DNA of 16,351 bases from an uncultured Oscillospiraceae bacterium (GTDB lineage Bacteria > Bacillota > Clostridia > Oscillospirales > Acutalibacteraceae), in NCBI GenBank assembly GCA_959596515.1, contig CAUFXR010000058.1, positions 1-16,351 of the forward strand. Reading direction: 5' to 3'. The notes under the pieces were generated by a model, which saw only the letters and a program-made list of their open reading frames with translations, was not told the DNA's origin and made no database searches. Shown here piece after piece: positions 1-6,314 of this stretch. Both the position numbers and the translations under genes were made by a program. How positions within the stretch are numbered: the first letter of the stretch is position 1; each line of letters opens with the position of its first letter.

Positions 1-97
1 GATGGAAATACTGGGTTTGACCGCAAAGACGGATGACATCGTCCAGCTTGTCGGTGACGCCGATAATGCTGGCAATTTTAACTTTAGAAACAGCCAC
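1..97 (-). CDS. ntpI: V-type ATP synthase subunit I, N-terminal fragment
   Basis: Only the first 32 codons are in the window; the gene continues past the left edge. Translation from the GTG at 95-97 gives MAVSKVKIASIIGVTD followed by KLDDVIRLCGQTQYFH. This resembles the start of subunit I (the 'a' subunit of V/A-type ATPases), whose N-terminal region joins the peripheral stalks and whose C-terminal membrane part carries the ion half-channels. A GAGAGGAG ribosome binding site sits about nine bases before the GTG. The gene begins 24 bases after the subunit C stop on the same strand, as expected inside a V-ATPase operon. No ATG offers a better start. The assignment rests on a short fragment plus operon context. 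Confidence 0.8.
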   Translation of the reverse strand, partial: MAVSKVKIASIIGVTDKLDDVIRLCGQTQYFH

Positions 98-121
98 GGC
101 GCTCTACTCCTCTCTCACTGT

Positions 122-1177
122 TCATCCCGCGTTTTCGGCGGGAAGGATCAGCAACTTTTTAATATCATCTACAGGGACCTGATACCGGATACCTTCCACG
201 ATGGTGGTAATGTTGTGAACTTCGGTATCAGCTAGAAAAATATAGGAAAGAAGCACTACTGGAGGATGGGAAGAAAAATGAATATAGTGCTTGCCAGAAA
301 TGAATTTCATTCTTTGGGCCAGTTCATCCACGAAATTATATTCCACATTGGCGACCTTTTTTCCACGAGAGGTGTTACGGAACACAGCGGCGGCCTGATT
401 GGCGGTTTCCGCATGGATCAAGGCATTCAACTGTTTAGATTTTAAAGAGCCGAAAGGAAGAAGATTTTTTTCAATAAACTCCGGCTGGGCCCGAAACCTT
501 TTTTTCATGCGGATGATCCGAGCGTAATTTTCCAGATCAATATAGCCTTGGAACATCTCCTTGACTTCTTTTTGTGTTTTCCCTTTGACGTGATGATCAA
601 TGATTTCCTGAACATGGGAAAAAAGATAGGCGTAAAGCTGGTTCTCAATGGCGAAAACATCGATTGGTTCTCCGGGTTTCGGCTCAAAGGGGGCCAGCAA
701 CCGGTAATACACCGAACTACCCAAGGCGTCCAGAAACTCGCCATAGGATTGTATGCTGGAGAATTTCTCCATATGGATTTTGGTGTGCTTGGCGAGATAT
801 AGAGGAGCAGACTGGGAATATTCCTCCTGACGTCCAGCGGACATCAGCATAAGGGCATCCAGAATTTCCTCGATTTCCGCTCTGGCAATCACGTAATCGG
901 CCAACTGTTCGCCTACGGATAATTCATAACGTACAAAAGAACTTAAATTATAAAACAGTTTTTGCTTAATTAGAACTTCCAGCTGTCCCCGATGAATATC
1001 GTATTCATTGATACCGGTAAGTACGTCGTGATAATCGGTATTGGCCTTCAGATAGGCCGCGACCTCGGTTACGGATTTGCATTCTAGGAGGTTGTGGTAG
1101 TCAGCTCCTTTCAGCTGCTTGCCGTATTTCGCGCGGGCTTTGGCCAGCACGACATTAGAAGATAGAGAGGAAAGCAT
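122..1177 (-). CDS. ntpC: V-type ATP synthase subunit C
   Basis: A 351-residue protein of the vATP-synt_AC39 family (subunit C/d). It caps the membrane rotor ring and couples it to the central stalk of the V/A-type ATPase. The length is normal for bacterial subunit C, and the sequence is largely helical, with the typical opening of an NVVLAKARAKYG-like segment, a tandem-helix body and late FRAQPEFIEKNLLPFG and HFSSHPPVVLLSYIFL segments. The chosen start is the ATG at 1175-1177, which follows GGAGAG by seven bases; an in-frame TTG at 1192 would overlap the upstream gene and lacks a site. The gene begins four bases after the stalk-subunit stop and is followed by subunit I, so translation is probably coupled along the operon. 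Identification by family resemblance and context. Confidence 0.9.
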   Translation of the reverse strand: MLSSLSSNVVLAKARAKYGKQLKGADYHNLLECKSVTEVAAYLKANTDYHDVLTGINEYDIHRGQLEVLIKQKLFYNLSSFVRYELSVGEQLADYVIARAEIEEILDALMLMSAGRQEEYSQSAPLYLAKHTKIHMEKFSSIQSYGEFLDALGSSVYYRLLAPFEPKPGEPIDVFAIENQLYAYLFSHVQEIIDHHVKGKTQKEVKEMFQGYIDLENYARIIRMKKRFRAQPEFIEKNLLPFGSLKSKQLNALIHAETANQAAAVFRNTSRGKKVANVEYNFVDELAQRMKFISGKHYIHFSSHPPVVLLSYIFLADTEVHNITTIVEGIRYQVPVDDIKKLLILPAENAG

Positions 1178-1181
1178 GCGA

Positions 1182-1493
1182 TCACTCTCCAATCACACGG
1201 CCTACAATAGCATCTACCCAATTGCTGCCCTGTTGGCGGTAAAGCTCCTGCATTTTAAGCGATTGGGTCTCATACTTTTTTTCGGCATCCACCAGAACTT
1301 GGCGGGCCTGGTCTTTTTCCTGGATCCGATTTAACTCAATCCGCTTTCTGGCCCTAGCCAAATAGTTTTCACGAAGCTGTTCTTTTTTCTCCGCTATCTC
1401 CTGGGCGGAAAGGGCTTTGCTGCGTTTGGCTTCTTCCGTAATCTCCTGGGCTTTTTCGTCCATATCAACGATTTTCTTAATCATATCTTGCAT
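1182..1493 (-). CDS. V-type ATPase small coiled-coil peripheral-stalk subunit (G/H-like)
   Basis: A 103-residue, highly charged protein, nearly all Lys/Glu/Arg/Gln/Ala, predicted as one long helix (about residues 5-85), ending in a short NWVDAIVGRVIGE tail. Small coiled-coil proteins with a tryptophan-containing amphipathic C-terminus are typical of the peripheral-stalk subunit (called G, H or F) that pairs with subunit E to hold the catalytic head still. It is the first gene of the operon, four bases before subunit C. The ATG at 1491-1493 is preceded by AGGAGGT at nine bases; the frame stays open 27 codons further upstream, but that part lies in the leader hairpin and has no ribosome site. 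The exact subunit letter is uncertain because this class evolves fast. Confidence 0.75.
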   Translation of the reverse strand: MQDMIKKIVDMDEKAQEITEEAKRSKALSAQEIAEKKEQLRENYLARARKRIELNRIQEKDQARQVLVDAEKKYETQSLKMQELYRQQGSNWVDAIVGRVIGE

Positions 1494-1517
1494 GGCAAAA
1501 GCACCTCCTAAAAGGAC

Positions 1518-1554
1518 AGCGCAGGGAACTATCCCAAATAGAATTCCCTGCGCT
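1518..1554 (-). promoter_or_regulatory. Leader hairpin of the V-ATPase operon
   Basis: In the minus-strand mRNA, AGCGCAGGGAA plus CTAT pairs with ATAG plus TTCCCTGCGCT. This makes a 15-base-pair stem interrupted only by a two-base bulge, with a five-base loop. It lies between the predicted transcription start (about 1590) and the AGGAGGT ribosome site (about 1503-1509). Four U residues follow shortly after the stem, and a small TCCT/AGGA pairing could cover the ribosome site. It may be an attenuator, an mRNA-stabilising 5' stem or a translational control element; the sequence does not decide which. Confidence 0.55.
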
Positions 1555-1596
1555 TCATTGCGCGTTTTTTCCAATATTATCGTTTTACTTACTCAG

Positions 1597-1625
1597 ATTA
1601 TAGTCCCAAAAGTCAAATGGTTCAA
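1597..1625 (-). promoter_or_regulatory. Sigma-A-like promoter of the V-ATPase operon
   Basis: On the minus strand, TTGAAC (1620-1625) is followed after exactly 17 bases by a perfect TATAAT (1597-1602). The transcript would start near 1590 and carry a leader of about 95 bases into the stalk-subunit gene. No convincing intrinsic terminator separates this promoter from the end of the PFL-family gene at 1696, so read-through from that gene is also possible. Confidence 0.65.
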
Positions 1626-1695
1626 GCGGATAAATAAATTTTTGTAAAGATGCTATAAAATAATCACCCGGGTCAATAATATTTGACAAGCAACA

Positions 1696-3057
1696 TTAAT
1701 TTTTTAAGCTTTGCAAAGGAGCGGGAATCCGTCCGCCTCGGTGAATGAACTTAGCGGGAGAGTGAGGGTTGACATCCATTACCGGGCCTTCACCAAGCAG
1801 TCCACCAAAACTTAATTCGTCGCCGGCCTTTTTACCGATGGCGGGAATCACTCTTACAGCGGTGGTTTTGGAGTTGACCATGCCGATGGCCGCTTCATCA
1901 GCGATAATTCCCGAGATGATCTCAGAAGAAGTATCCCCGGGGATGGCGATCATATCCAGGCCCACAGAGCAAACGGCGGTCATCGCCTCCAACTTGGTCA
2001 GGCTCAGGGCACCGGTCCGCGCGGCGTGGATCATTCCCGCGTCTTCGGTGACCGGGATAAAAGCGCCGGAAAGGCCACCTACGTGAGATGAAGCCATCAC
2101 GCCGCCTTTTTTTACGGCGTCGTTGAGCAGAGCCAGACAGGCGGTAGTGCCGTGGGCACCACAGGTTTCCAGGCCCATTTCCTCCAGAATATACGCCACA
2201 GAGTCGCCAATAGCGGGAGTAGGAGCCAAAGAAAGGTCGATAATACCATAGGGAACGCAGAGCCTGCGGGAAGCTTCCTGAGCGACTAGCTGGCCCATGC
2301 GGGTGATCTTAAAGGCTGTTTTTTTCACAATGTTAGCGATTTCCGTAATATCGCAGTCCGTGCCGGCTTTCGCCAGGGCGGCCCGCACTACACCGGGGCC
2401 GGAAACCCCTACATTGACCACACAGTCTGGCTCTCCCACACCGTGAAAGGCGCCTGCCATAAAGGGATTATCCTCAGGGGCGTTGCAAAATACTACCAGC
2501 TTGGCCGCGCCGATGCAGTCCCGATCGGCGGTGCGTTCCGCGGTTTCCCGAATGATTTTTCCCATTTTTTCCACTGCGTCCATATTGATACCAGCCTTTG
2601 TGGAGCCGATGTTTACGGAAGAGCATACGTGTTCTGTCACATCCAGGGCTTCAGGAATACTTTCGATCAGGGCATAGTCACCGGGGCCAAAGCCTTTCTG
2701 TACCAGGGCGGAATATCCGCCTAGAAAATTGACACCGGTGCTTTGGGCTGCCTTTTCCAATGCTTTCGCTAGCTTTACCGGGTTTTGTGCTTGATGGGCG
2801 GCGGCGATTAAAGAGATAGGGGTCACCGAGATCCGCTTGTGGATGATGGGGATCCCATACTCTTTGCTGATATCCTCTCCGGTTTTCACCAGGTCGCCGG
2901 CATAACGACAGATTTTGTCGTAAATATGATCACAGGTGCTTTCCATGTCGCCGCCAATGCAGTCCAGCAGGGAAATTCCCATGGTAATGGTACGTACGTC
3001 CAGGTTTTCATCATCGATCATGGTGATGGTTTCCAAGATATCGCGGGTATTCATCAT
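1696..3057 (-). CDS. PFL family protein (UPF0210 / DUF711)
   Basis: A 453-residue protein that matches the UPF0210 family over its whole length, with the characteristic N-terminal block LDVRTITMGISLLDC, the central GPGVVRAAL and APTPAIGDSVAYILEEMGLE blocks, and a Gly-rich C-terminal GGLLGEGPVMDVNPHSP. The family is related to pyruvate formate-lyase-type folds by annotation only; no reaction has been established that I can cite. There is no signal peptide or membrane segment, so it is cytosolic. It sits 25 bases downstream of the ACT-domain gene on the same strand, a pairing conserved in many Firmicutes, which suggests the two proteins act together. Two adjacent ATG codons (3052-3057) are possible starts; an AAAGGA element lies 13 bases or so upstream. 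Family confident, function unknown. Confidence 0.92.
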   Translation of the reverse strand: MMNTRDILETITMIDDENLDVRTITMGISLLDCIGGDMESTCDHIYDKICRYAGDLVKTGEDISKEYGIPIIHKRISVTPISLIAAAHQAQNPVKLAKALEKAAQSTGVNFLGGYSALVQKGFGPGDYALIESIPEALDVTEHVCSSVNIGSTKAGINMDAVEKMGKIIRETAERTADRDCIGAAKLVVFCNAPEDNPFMAGAFHGVGEPDCVVNVGVSGPGVVRAALAKAGTDCDITEIANIVKKTAFKITRMGQLVAQEASRRLCVPYGIIDLSLAPTPAIGDSVAYILEEMGLETCGAHGTTACLALLNDAVKKGGVMASSHVGGLSGAFIPVTEDAGMIHAARTGALSLTKLEAMTAVCSVGLDMIAIPGDTSSEIISGIIADEAAIGMVNSKTTAVRVIPAIGKKAGDELSFGGLLGEGPVMDVNPHSPAKFIHRGGRIPAPLQSLKN

Positions 3058-3082
3058 AACAGTAAGCCGTTCCTTTCCCGTT

Positions 3083-3352
3083 TTAAATTCTGTGCATGGA
3101 GTTGAAAATATCCTCGTGCATGACGTGGATTTTTAAGCCTTCCTGCTCGCCTAAGGCGGTCATCTGATCCACCAGCTCGTTAAAAGGAACTGTGGCCTTT
3201 TCCAAATCCACCAGCATGATCATGGCGAAAAGATCCTGCAGAATCGATTGGGTTACCTCGGTGACATTTACATTTTCTTTCGCGCAAACCGCTGAGACTT
3301 TCGCCAAAATACCCACCATATCTTTTCCGATTACCGTAATTACCGCTCTCAT
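3083..3352 (-). CDS. ACT domain-containing protein (UPF0237)
   Basis: An 89-residue protein that is essentially one ACT domain: beta strand MRAVITVIGKD, then MVGILAKVSAVCAKENVNV, then FAMIMLVDLE. ACT domains bind small ligands, usually amino acids, between subunits. The UPF0237 family is the stand-alone version related to the glycine-cleavage regulator GcvR. Start at the ATG with GGGAGG eight bases upstream. It is the first gene of a two-gene operon with the PFL-family protein and is read from the promoter at 3402-3430. The likely role is to sense a metabolite for its partner, but the ligand is unknown. Confidence 0.92.
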   Translation of the reverse strand: MRAVITVIGKDMVGILAKVSAVCAKENVNVTEVTQSILQDLFAMIMLVDLEKATVPFNELVDQMTALGEQEGLKIHVMHEDIFNSMHRI

Positions 3353-3401
3353 GAAGCGTACCTCCCGAATATATCATAGTTTCCATATTGTAATCCTTTT
3401 T

Positions 3402-3430
3402 ATTATGACCGGAAACCATTGTACTGTCAA
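3402..3430 (-). promoter_or_regulatory. Sigma-A promoter of the ACT-PFL operon
   Basis: On the minus strand a perfect TTGACA (3425-3430) is separated by 17 bases from CATAAT (3402-3407), five of six matches to the -10 consensus. Transcription would start near 3395, giving a leader of about 43 bases that ends in the GGGAGG ribosome site of the ACT-domain gene. Confidence 0.75.
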
Positions 3431-3512
3431 GCACAAACCCATGACCAGGGTCAGGTTTAACATCTGTTTAATCTGATTTCACTAAATAATACAGATTTTT
3501 AAAAAAATCAGG

Positions 3513-3537
3513 TAGATTCCTTTCAGAAAGGAATCTA
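3513..3537. promoter_or_regulatory. Perfect 25-base palindrome, candidate operator
   Basis: TAGATTCCTTTC is followed by a single A and then its exact reverse complement GAAAGGAATCTA. The right arm overlaps the first two bases of the -35 box of the plus-strand promoter at 3536-3564, and the palindrome lies about 83 bases upstream of the minus-strand promoter. A dimeric regulator bound here could control the PHP gene and perhaps the ACT-PFL operon. Read on the minus strand, the hairpin is followed after five bases by a run of seven T, so an intrinsic terminator is an alternative, although no minus-strand gene enters from that side. Confidence 0.55.
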
Positions 3538-3564
3538 GGCATTCTAAATGGCCTGTGTTATAAT
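3536..3564 (+). promoter_or_regulatory. Promoter of the PHP phosphoesterase gene (extended -10)
   Basis: TAGGCA (3536-3541, four of six matches) is followed after 17 bases by a perfect TATAAT (3559-3564). A TG one base upstream of the -10 box makes it an extended -10 promoter. Predicted start near 3571, leaving a leader of about 150 bases before the gene. Confidence 0.65.
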
Positions 3565-3570
3565 AAATAT

Positions 3571-3715
3571 GTTACGTTGCCGCAACCATGAGAAGCAATT
3601 CGGCTCGTTAACGCTGTTGCCCCTTTGAGATAAATTGTGACAGAACAGACAGCAAGACGTGCTGGCGTGGATGCGCCGCCGTTCTGAGATATCTAACCAT
3701 AAAAAACGGAGGAAA
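3571..3715 (+). promoter_or_regulatory. Structured 5' leader of the PHP gene, class unknown
   Basis: The transcribed region before the gene can fold: CAGAAC (3641-3646) pairs with GTTCTG (3681-3686) and encloses two small hairpins, CAGC/GCTG (3650-3664) and GGCG/CGCC (3664-3677). Upstream, GCAAC (3582-3586) can pair with GTTGC (3616-3620). There is no U-tract terminator before the GGAGG ribosome site. I could not match it to a riboswitch, T-box or 6S RNA by its conserved bases. It may simply be an untranslated leader. Confidence 0.3.
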
Positions 3716-3719
3716 TTTG

Positions 3720-4532
3720 ATGCGTTACCACTATATTTCTGACAGCCATGTTCATTCCGACTGTTCTTTCGACGGGACCGACCCGGTAATGATGATTTGC
3801 GAGAGAGCCTCTGCCTTAGGCCTTTATTCCATCGCTGTTACCGACCATTGTGAATGTGATATTTATTATAAAGAAAGCTTTGACCGTTCCGTAGTTCAAT
3901 CCTTTTTTGAGACGAGAAAAGCCAGAACGGTGTTTTACGGTAGGCTTCAGGTATACGCCGGCATCGAGTTGGGGCAGCCGATTACTGATCCGAAAGCGAC
4001 GCAGGAGGCTTTGTCGGCCGGCACTTTTGATTTTGTGTTGGCGTCGGTACATAATTTGCCGGGTCAGAAAGATTTTTATTACTTGAATTATACCAACGAG
4101 AACGTGGATTCCCTGCTCAGTGATTATTTTGACCATATGCTCCAGGTAGCGAAGTGGGGACAGTTTGATTCTCTGGCCCATTTGACCTATCCGCTGCGTT
4201 ATATGCTGGCTCAGCCGGGACTCAAGGTGGAGCTTTCCGGACATCGGGAAAAGATCGACGCCATTTTGCTGGAATTGGTTAAAAAGAAAAAGGCTCTGGA
4301 GGTAAATACTTCAGGCCTTCGCCAGCAGATCGGCGACACACTGCCTAGCGCTGAGATTGTCCGCCGATTTTATGAGCTGGGAGGGACTTATGTGACGCTG
4401 GGTTCAGACGCCCACCGCTGGGCGGATGTGTCTGCCGGTATCGAGAAAGCTATGGATATGATCTATAAAATTGGCTTCCGGCATTACACGATTTATTCTA
4501 AGCGTGAGCCCCGAATGGTACCGATTGAGTAG
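3720..4532 (+). CDS. PHP-domain phosphoesterase, histidinol-phosphatase (HisK/HisJ) type
   Basis: A 270-residue protein with the full PHP metal-binding set: DSHVHSDCSFDG (His10, His12, Asp14), VTDHCECD, GIELG, ASVHN, a late LAHL histidine, and LGSDAHR near the C-terminus. These residues bind a two- or three-metal cluster in PHP enzymes. Sequence and length fit the histidinol-phosphatase group, which removes phosphate from L-histidinol phosphate in histidine synthesis. No other his gene is nearby, so another small phosphate ester is possible. The start is the ATG at 3720 with GGAGG seven bases upstream; a TTG directly before it is less likely. The stop codon overlaps the -35 box of the next promoter, so the gene appears to be transcribed on its own. 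Confidence 0.85.
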   Translation: MRYHYISDSHVHSDCSFDGTDPVMMICERASALGLYSIAVTDHCECDIYYKESFDRSVVQSFFETRKARTVFYGRLQVYAGIELGQPITDPKATQEALSAGTFDFVLASVHNLPGQKDFYYLNYTNENVDSLLSDYFDHMLQVAKWGQFDSLAHLTYPLRYMLAQPGLKVELSGHREKIDAILLELVKKKKALEVNTSGLRQQIGDTLPSAEIVRRFYELGGTYVTLGSDAHRWADVSAGIEKAMDMIYKIGFRHYTIYSKREPRMVPIE

Positions 4533-4558
4533 ACAAAAAAGAGGAAAAGGAGTATAAT
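4530..4558 (+). promoter_or_regulatory. Sigma-A promoter of the Lrp-aminotransferase-ispE genes
   Basis: TAGACA (4530-4535, five of six matches) lies 17 bases before a perfect TATAAT (4553-4558). The -35 box includes the TAG stop codon of the preceding PHP gene. Predicted start near 4565, with a leader of about 80 bases. Confidence 0.75.
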
Positions 4559-4566
4559 ATAGGCTA

Positions 4567-4583
4567 ATTATCAGCCGGATAAT
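4567..4583. promoter_or_regulatory. Inverted repeat at the transcription start, candidate Lrp-type operator
   Basis: ATTATC and GATAAT flank a five-base centre (AGCCG) and lie within the first 20 bases of the predicted transcript. A second, imperfect 15-base dyad (GAC...GTC, 4591-4605) follows. Lrp/AsnC proteins often autoregulate by binding semi-palindromic AT-rich sites near their own promoters, so this is a reasonable operator candidate for the regulator encoded just downstream. No experimental support. Confidence 0.4.
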
Positions 4584-4644
4584 GTATTTTGACCGATGAT
4601 TAGTCTATTTTATGGAACATCAATTTGAAAGGAATGATACCAAG

Positions 4645-5127
4645 ATGAATGATTTGCTTACCCTTCTCAGTGAGAATGCCCGTCTTACCGCGGCGCAGTT
4701 GGCCGTGATGCTGAATAAAACAGAAGCGGAAGTAGCGGCGACGATCAAAGGTTATGAGGAAAGCGGCGTCATCAAGGGATATAAGGCGCTGATTGATTGG
4801 GACAAGGCGCCGGTAAAGTCGGCTTCCGCGATTATTGAGCTGAAAGTGACCCCAAAAAAAGAAACCGGCTTTGATGAGATTGCCAAACGAGTGATGGCTT
4901 TCGACGAGGTGGAGAGCGTTTATTTAATGGCGGGCGCCTACGATTTCGCTGTGATCGTTCGGGCGGCCACCATTCAGGACATCGCCATGTTTGTGGCGAA
5001 GCGTTTGTCCACTTTGGATTCCGTCATTTCCACAGCCACTCATTTTGTGCTGACCAGATATAAGGATTCCGGTATGATCCTCTGTGATGACGGTGATGTT
5101 GACGAAAGAGGGGATATGTGGCTGTGA
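4645..5127 (+). CDS. Lrp/AsnC family transcriptional regulator (AlaR-like)
   Basis: A 160-residue protein with an N-terminal helix-turn-helix (about residues 1-45, LLSENARLTAAQLAVMLNKT) and a C-terminal RAM ligand-binding domain (about 65-145, including VESVYLMAGAYDFAVIV). This is the Lrp/AsnC architecture: an oligomeric DNA-binding protein whose activity responds to an amino acid. The start at 4645 is chosen because AAAGGA lies upstream; an earlier in-frame ATG at 4612 has no ribosome site. The frame overlaps the aminotransferase start by ten bases, so the two are translationally coupled. The pair resembles B. subtilis alaR-alaT (yugG-yugH), in which the regulator controls alanine aminotransferase; extending that role here is inference. 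Confidence 0.88.
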   Translation: MNDLLTLLSENARLTAAQLAVMLNKTEAEVAATIKGYEESGVIKGYKALIDWDKAPVKSASAIIELKVTPKKETGFDEIAKRVMAFDEVESVYLMAGAYDFAVIVRAATIQDIAMFVAKRLSTLDSVISTATHFVLTRYKDSGMILCDDGDVDERGDMWL

Positions 5128-6314
5128 TCGATTATCAGCAGTTTATGAATGATCGGATCCAAAAGGTAAAGCCTTCTGGCATCCGCCGTTTTTTTGATAT
5201 CGCTAATGAAATGGACCACGTGATCTCCCTTTCTATTGGCGAGCCGGATTTTTCCACGCCATGGCATGTCCGCCAAGCGGGTATTGAGTCATTGGAAAAA
5301 GGAAGAACCTGGTATACCCCGAACCGAGGATTTGCTGAGTTGCGGCAGGAAATCTGCAATTATTTCCAGCGGCGTTTTCATGTTTCCTATGAGGCCTCCT
5401 CTGACGTTTTGGTGACGGTAGGAGGCAGCGAGGCTATCGATCTGGCGATCCGTACCATTATCGCCCCAGGGGATGAGGTGTTGATTCCTCAGCCCTGCTT
5501 TGTGTGCTATGAGCCCATGGTACAGATGGCTCAGGGAGTGCCAGTGATTATAGAGACTAAGGAGGAAAACAGCTTTCGCTTAACGCCTGAGGAATTGCTT
5601 TCTCATATCACCCCGAAAACAAAAATGTTGATTTTGCCTTATCCTAATAATCCCACCGGTGGTGTGATGCGCCGGCAGGATTTGGAAAAGGTGGCAAAAA
5701 TCGTCCGTGAATACAATCTATTCGTCCTTTCCGACGAGATTTACGGGGAGCTGACCTATGGCAGTGAGCCTCATGTCTCTTTTGCAGAGATTCAGGATAT
5801 GAAGGAGCGTACCGTGGTAATCAGCGGCTTTTCTAAGGCTTACGCAATGACCGGATGGCGGCTCGGCTACGCTTTGGGTCCAGGGCCTATCATCGGTCAA
5901 ATGACCAAACTGCATCAGTATGCCATTATGAGTGCACCTACCACGGCGCAGTATGCGGCGATTGAGGCCCTGAAAAACGGCGATGAGGATATTGAATATA
6001 TGCGCCGTCAATATGATATGCGCCGCAGATTGTTAGTAGACGGCCTGCGGGGAATGGGTTTATCCTGTTTTGAGCCGGAGGGCGCGTTTTACGTATTCCC
6101 ATGCATTAAGAGCACTGGCCTTTCTTCTGAGGAATTTTGTGAGCGTCTGATTTACTCTGAGCGGGTGGCGGTTGTGCCGGGCACTGCTTTTGGCGAGTGC
6201 GGAGAAGGATTTATCCGAGTCAGCTATTCTTATTCCTTAAAGCATCTTTCTGAGGCGCTGGAACGGATGAAGCGTTTTGTCACCTCTCTGCAAAATGAAG
6301 GGGGAGCAAAATGA
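5118..6314 (+). CDS. Class I/II pyridoxal-phosphate aminotransferase (AlaT/AspC-like)
   Basis: A 398-residue fold-type I aminotransferase. Visible landmarks are LSIGEPDFSTPWHV near the N-terminus, the YTPNRGFAELR substrate segment, LPYPNNPTGG, DEIYGELTY, and the cofactor lysine in SGFSKAYAMTGWRLGY (Lys240), with the C-terminal carboxylate-binding arginine region FIRVSYSYS. It transfers an amino group between an amino acid and a 2-oxo acid; pairing with an Lrp-type gene suggests alanine or aspartate as substrate, but specificity cannot be read from sequence. The start is the GTG at 5118 inside the end of the regulator gene; a second GTG at 5124 is possible. The stop overlaps the ispE start in an ATGA arrangement. 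Confidence 0.9.
   Translation: MAVIDYQQFMNDRIQKVKPSGIRRFFDIANEMDHVISLSIGEPDFSTPWHVRQAGIESLEKGRTWYTPNRGFAELRQEICNYFQRRFHVSYEASSDVLVTVGGSEAIDLAIRTIIAPGDEVLIPQPCFVCYEPMVQMAQGVPVIIETKEENSFRLTPEELLSHITPKTKMLILPYPNNPTGGVMRRQDLEKVAKIVREYNLFVLSDEIYGELTYGSEPHVSFAEIQDMKERTVVISGFSKAYAMTGWRLGYALGPGPIIGQMTKLHQYAIMSAPTTAQYAAIEALKNGDEDIEYMRRQYDMRRRLLVDGLRGMGLSCFEPEGAFYVFPCIKSTGLSSEEFCERLIYSERVAVVPGTAFGECGEGFIRVSYSYSLKHLSEALERMKRFVTSLQNEGGAK

Noticed and set aside
1494..1574. N-terminal extension of the small ATPase stalk subunit (27 more codons, partly hydrophobic)
   Set aside because: It reads through the leader hairpin and the AGGAGGT ribosome site; the start at 1493 has ideal spacing and gives a normal coiled-coil subunit.
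1650..1695. Terminator for the ACT-PFL operon around the ACCCGGGT palindrome
   Set aside because: Only the eight central bases pair well; the flanks have several mismatches and no proper U-tract follows, so I do not call a terminator.
2443..2724. Open frames on the strand opposite the PFL gene and within addA and addB, up to about 190 codons
   Set aside because: They are antisense shadows of strongly conserved genes, lack ribosome sites and show no family resemblance.
3664..3700. T-box or TPP riboswitch before the PHP gene, suggested by TGGATGCGCCGCC and CTGAGATATCTAACC
   Set aside because: The T-box core AGGGTGGNACCGCG and a terminator are absent. For TPP, the second half of the aptamer (the CCTGATCTGG-type segment) is missing.
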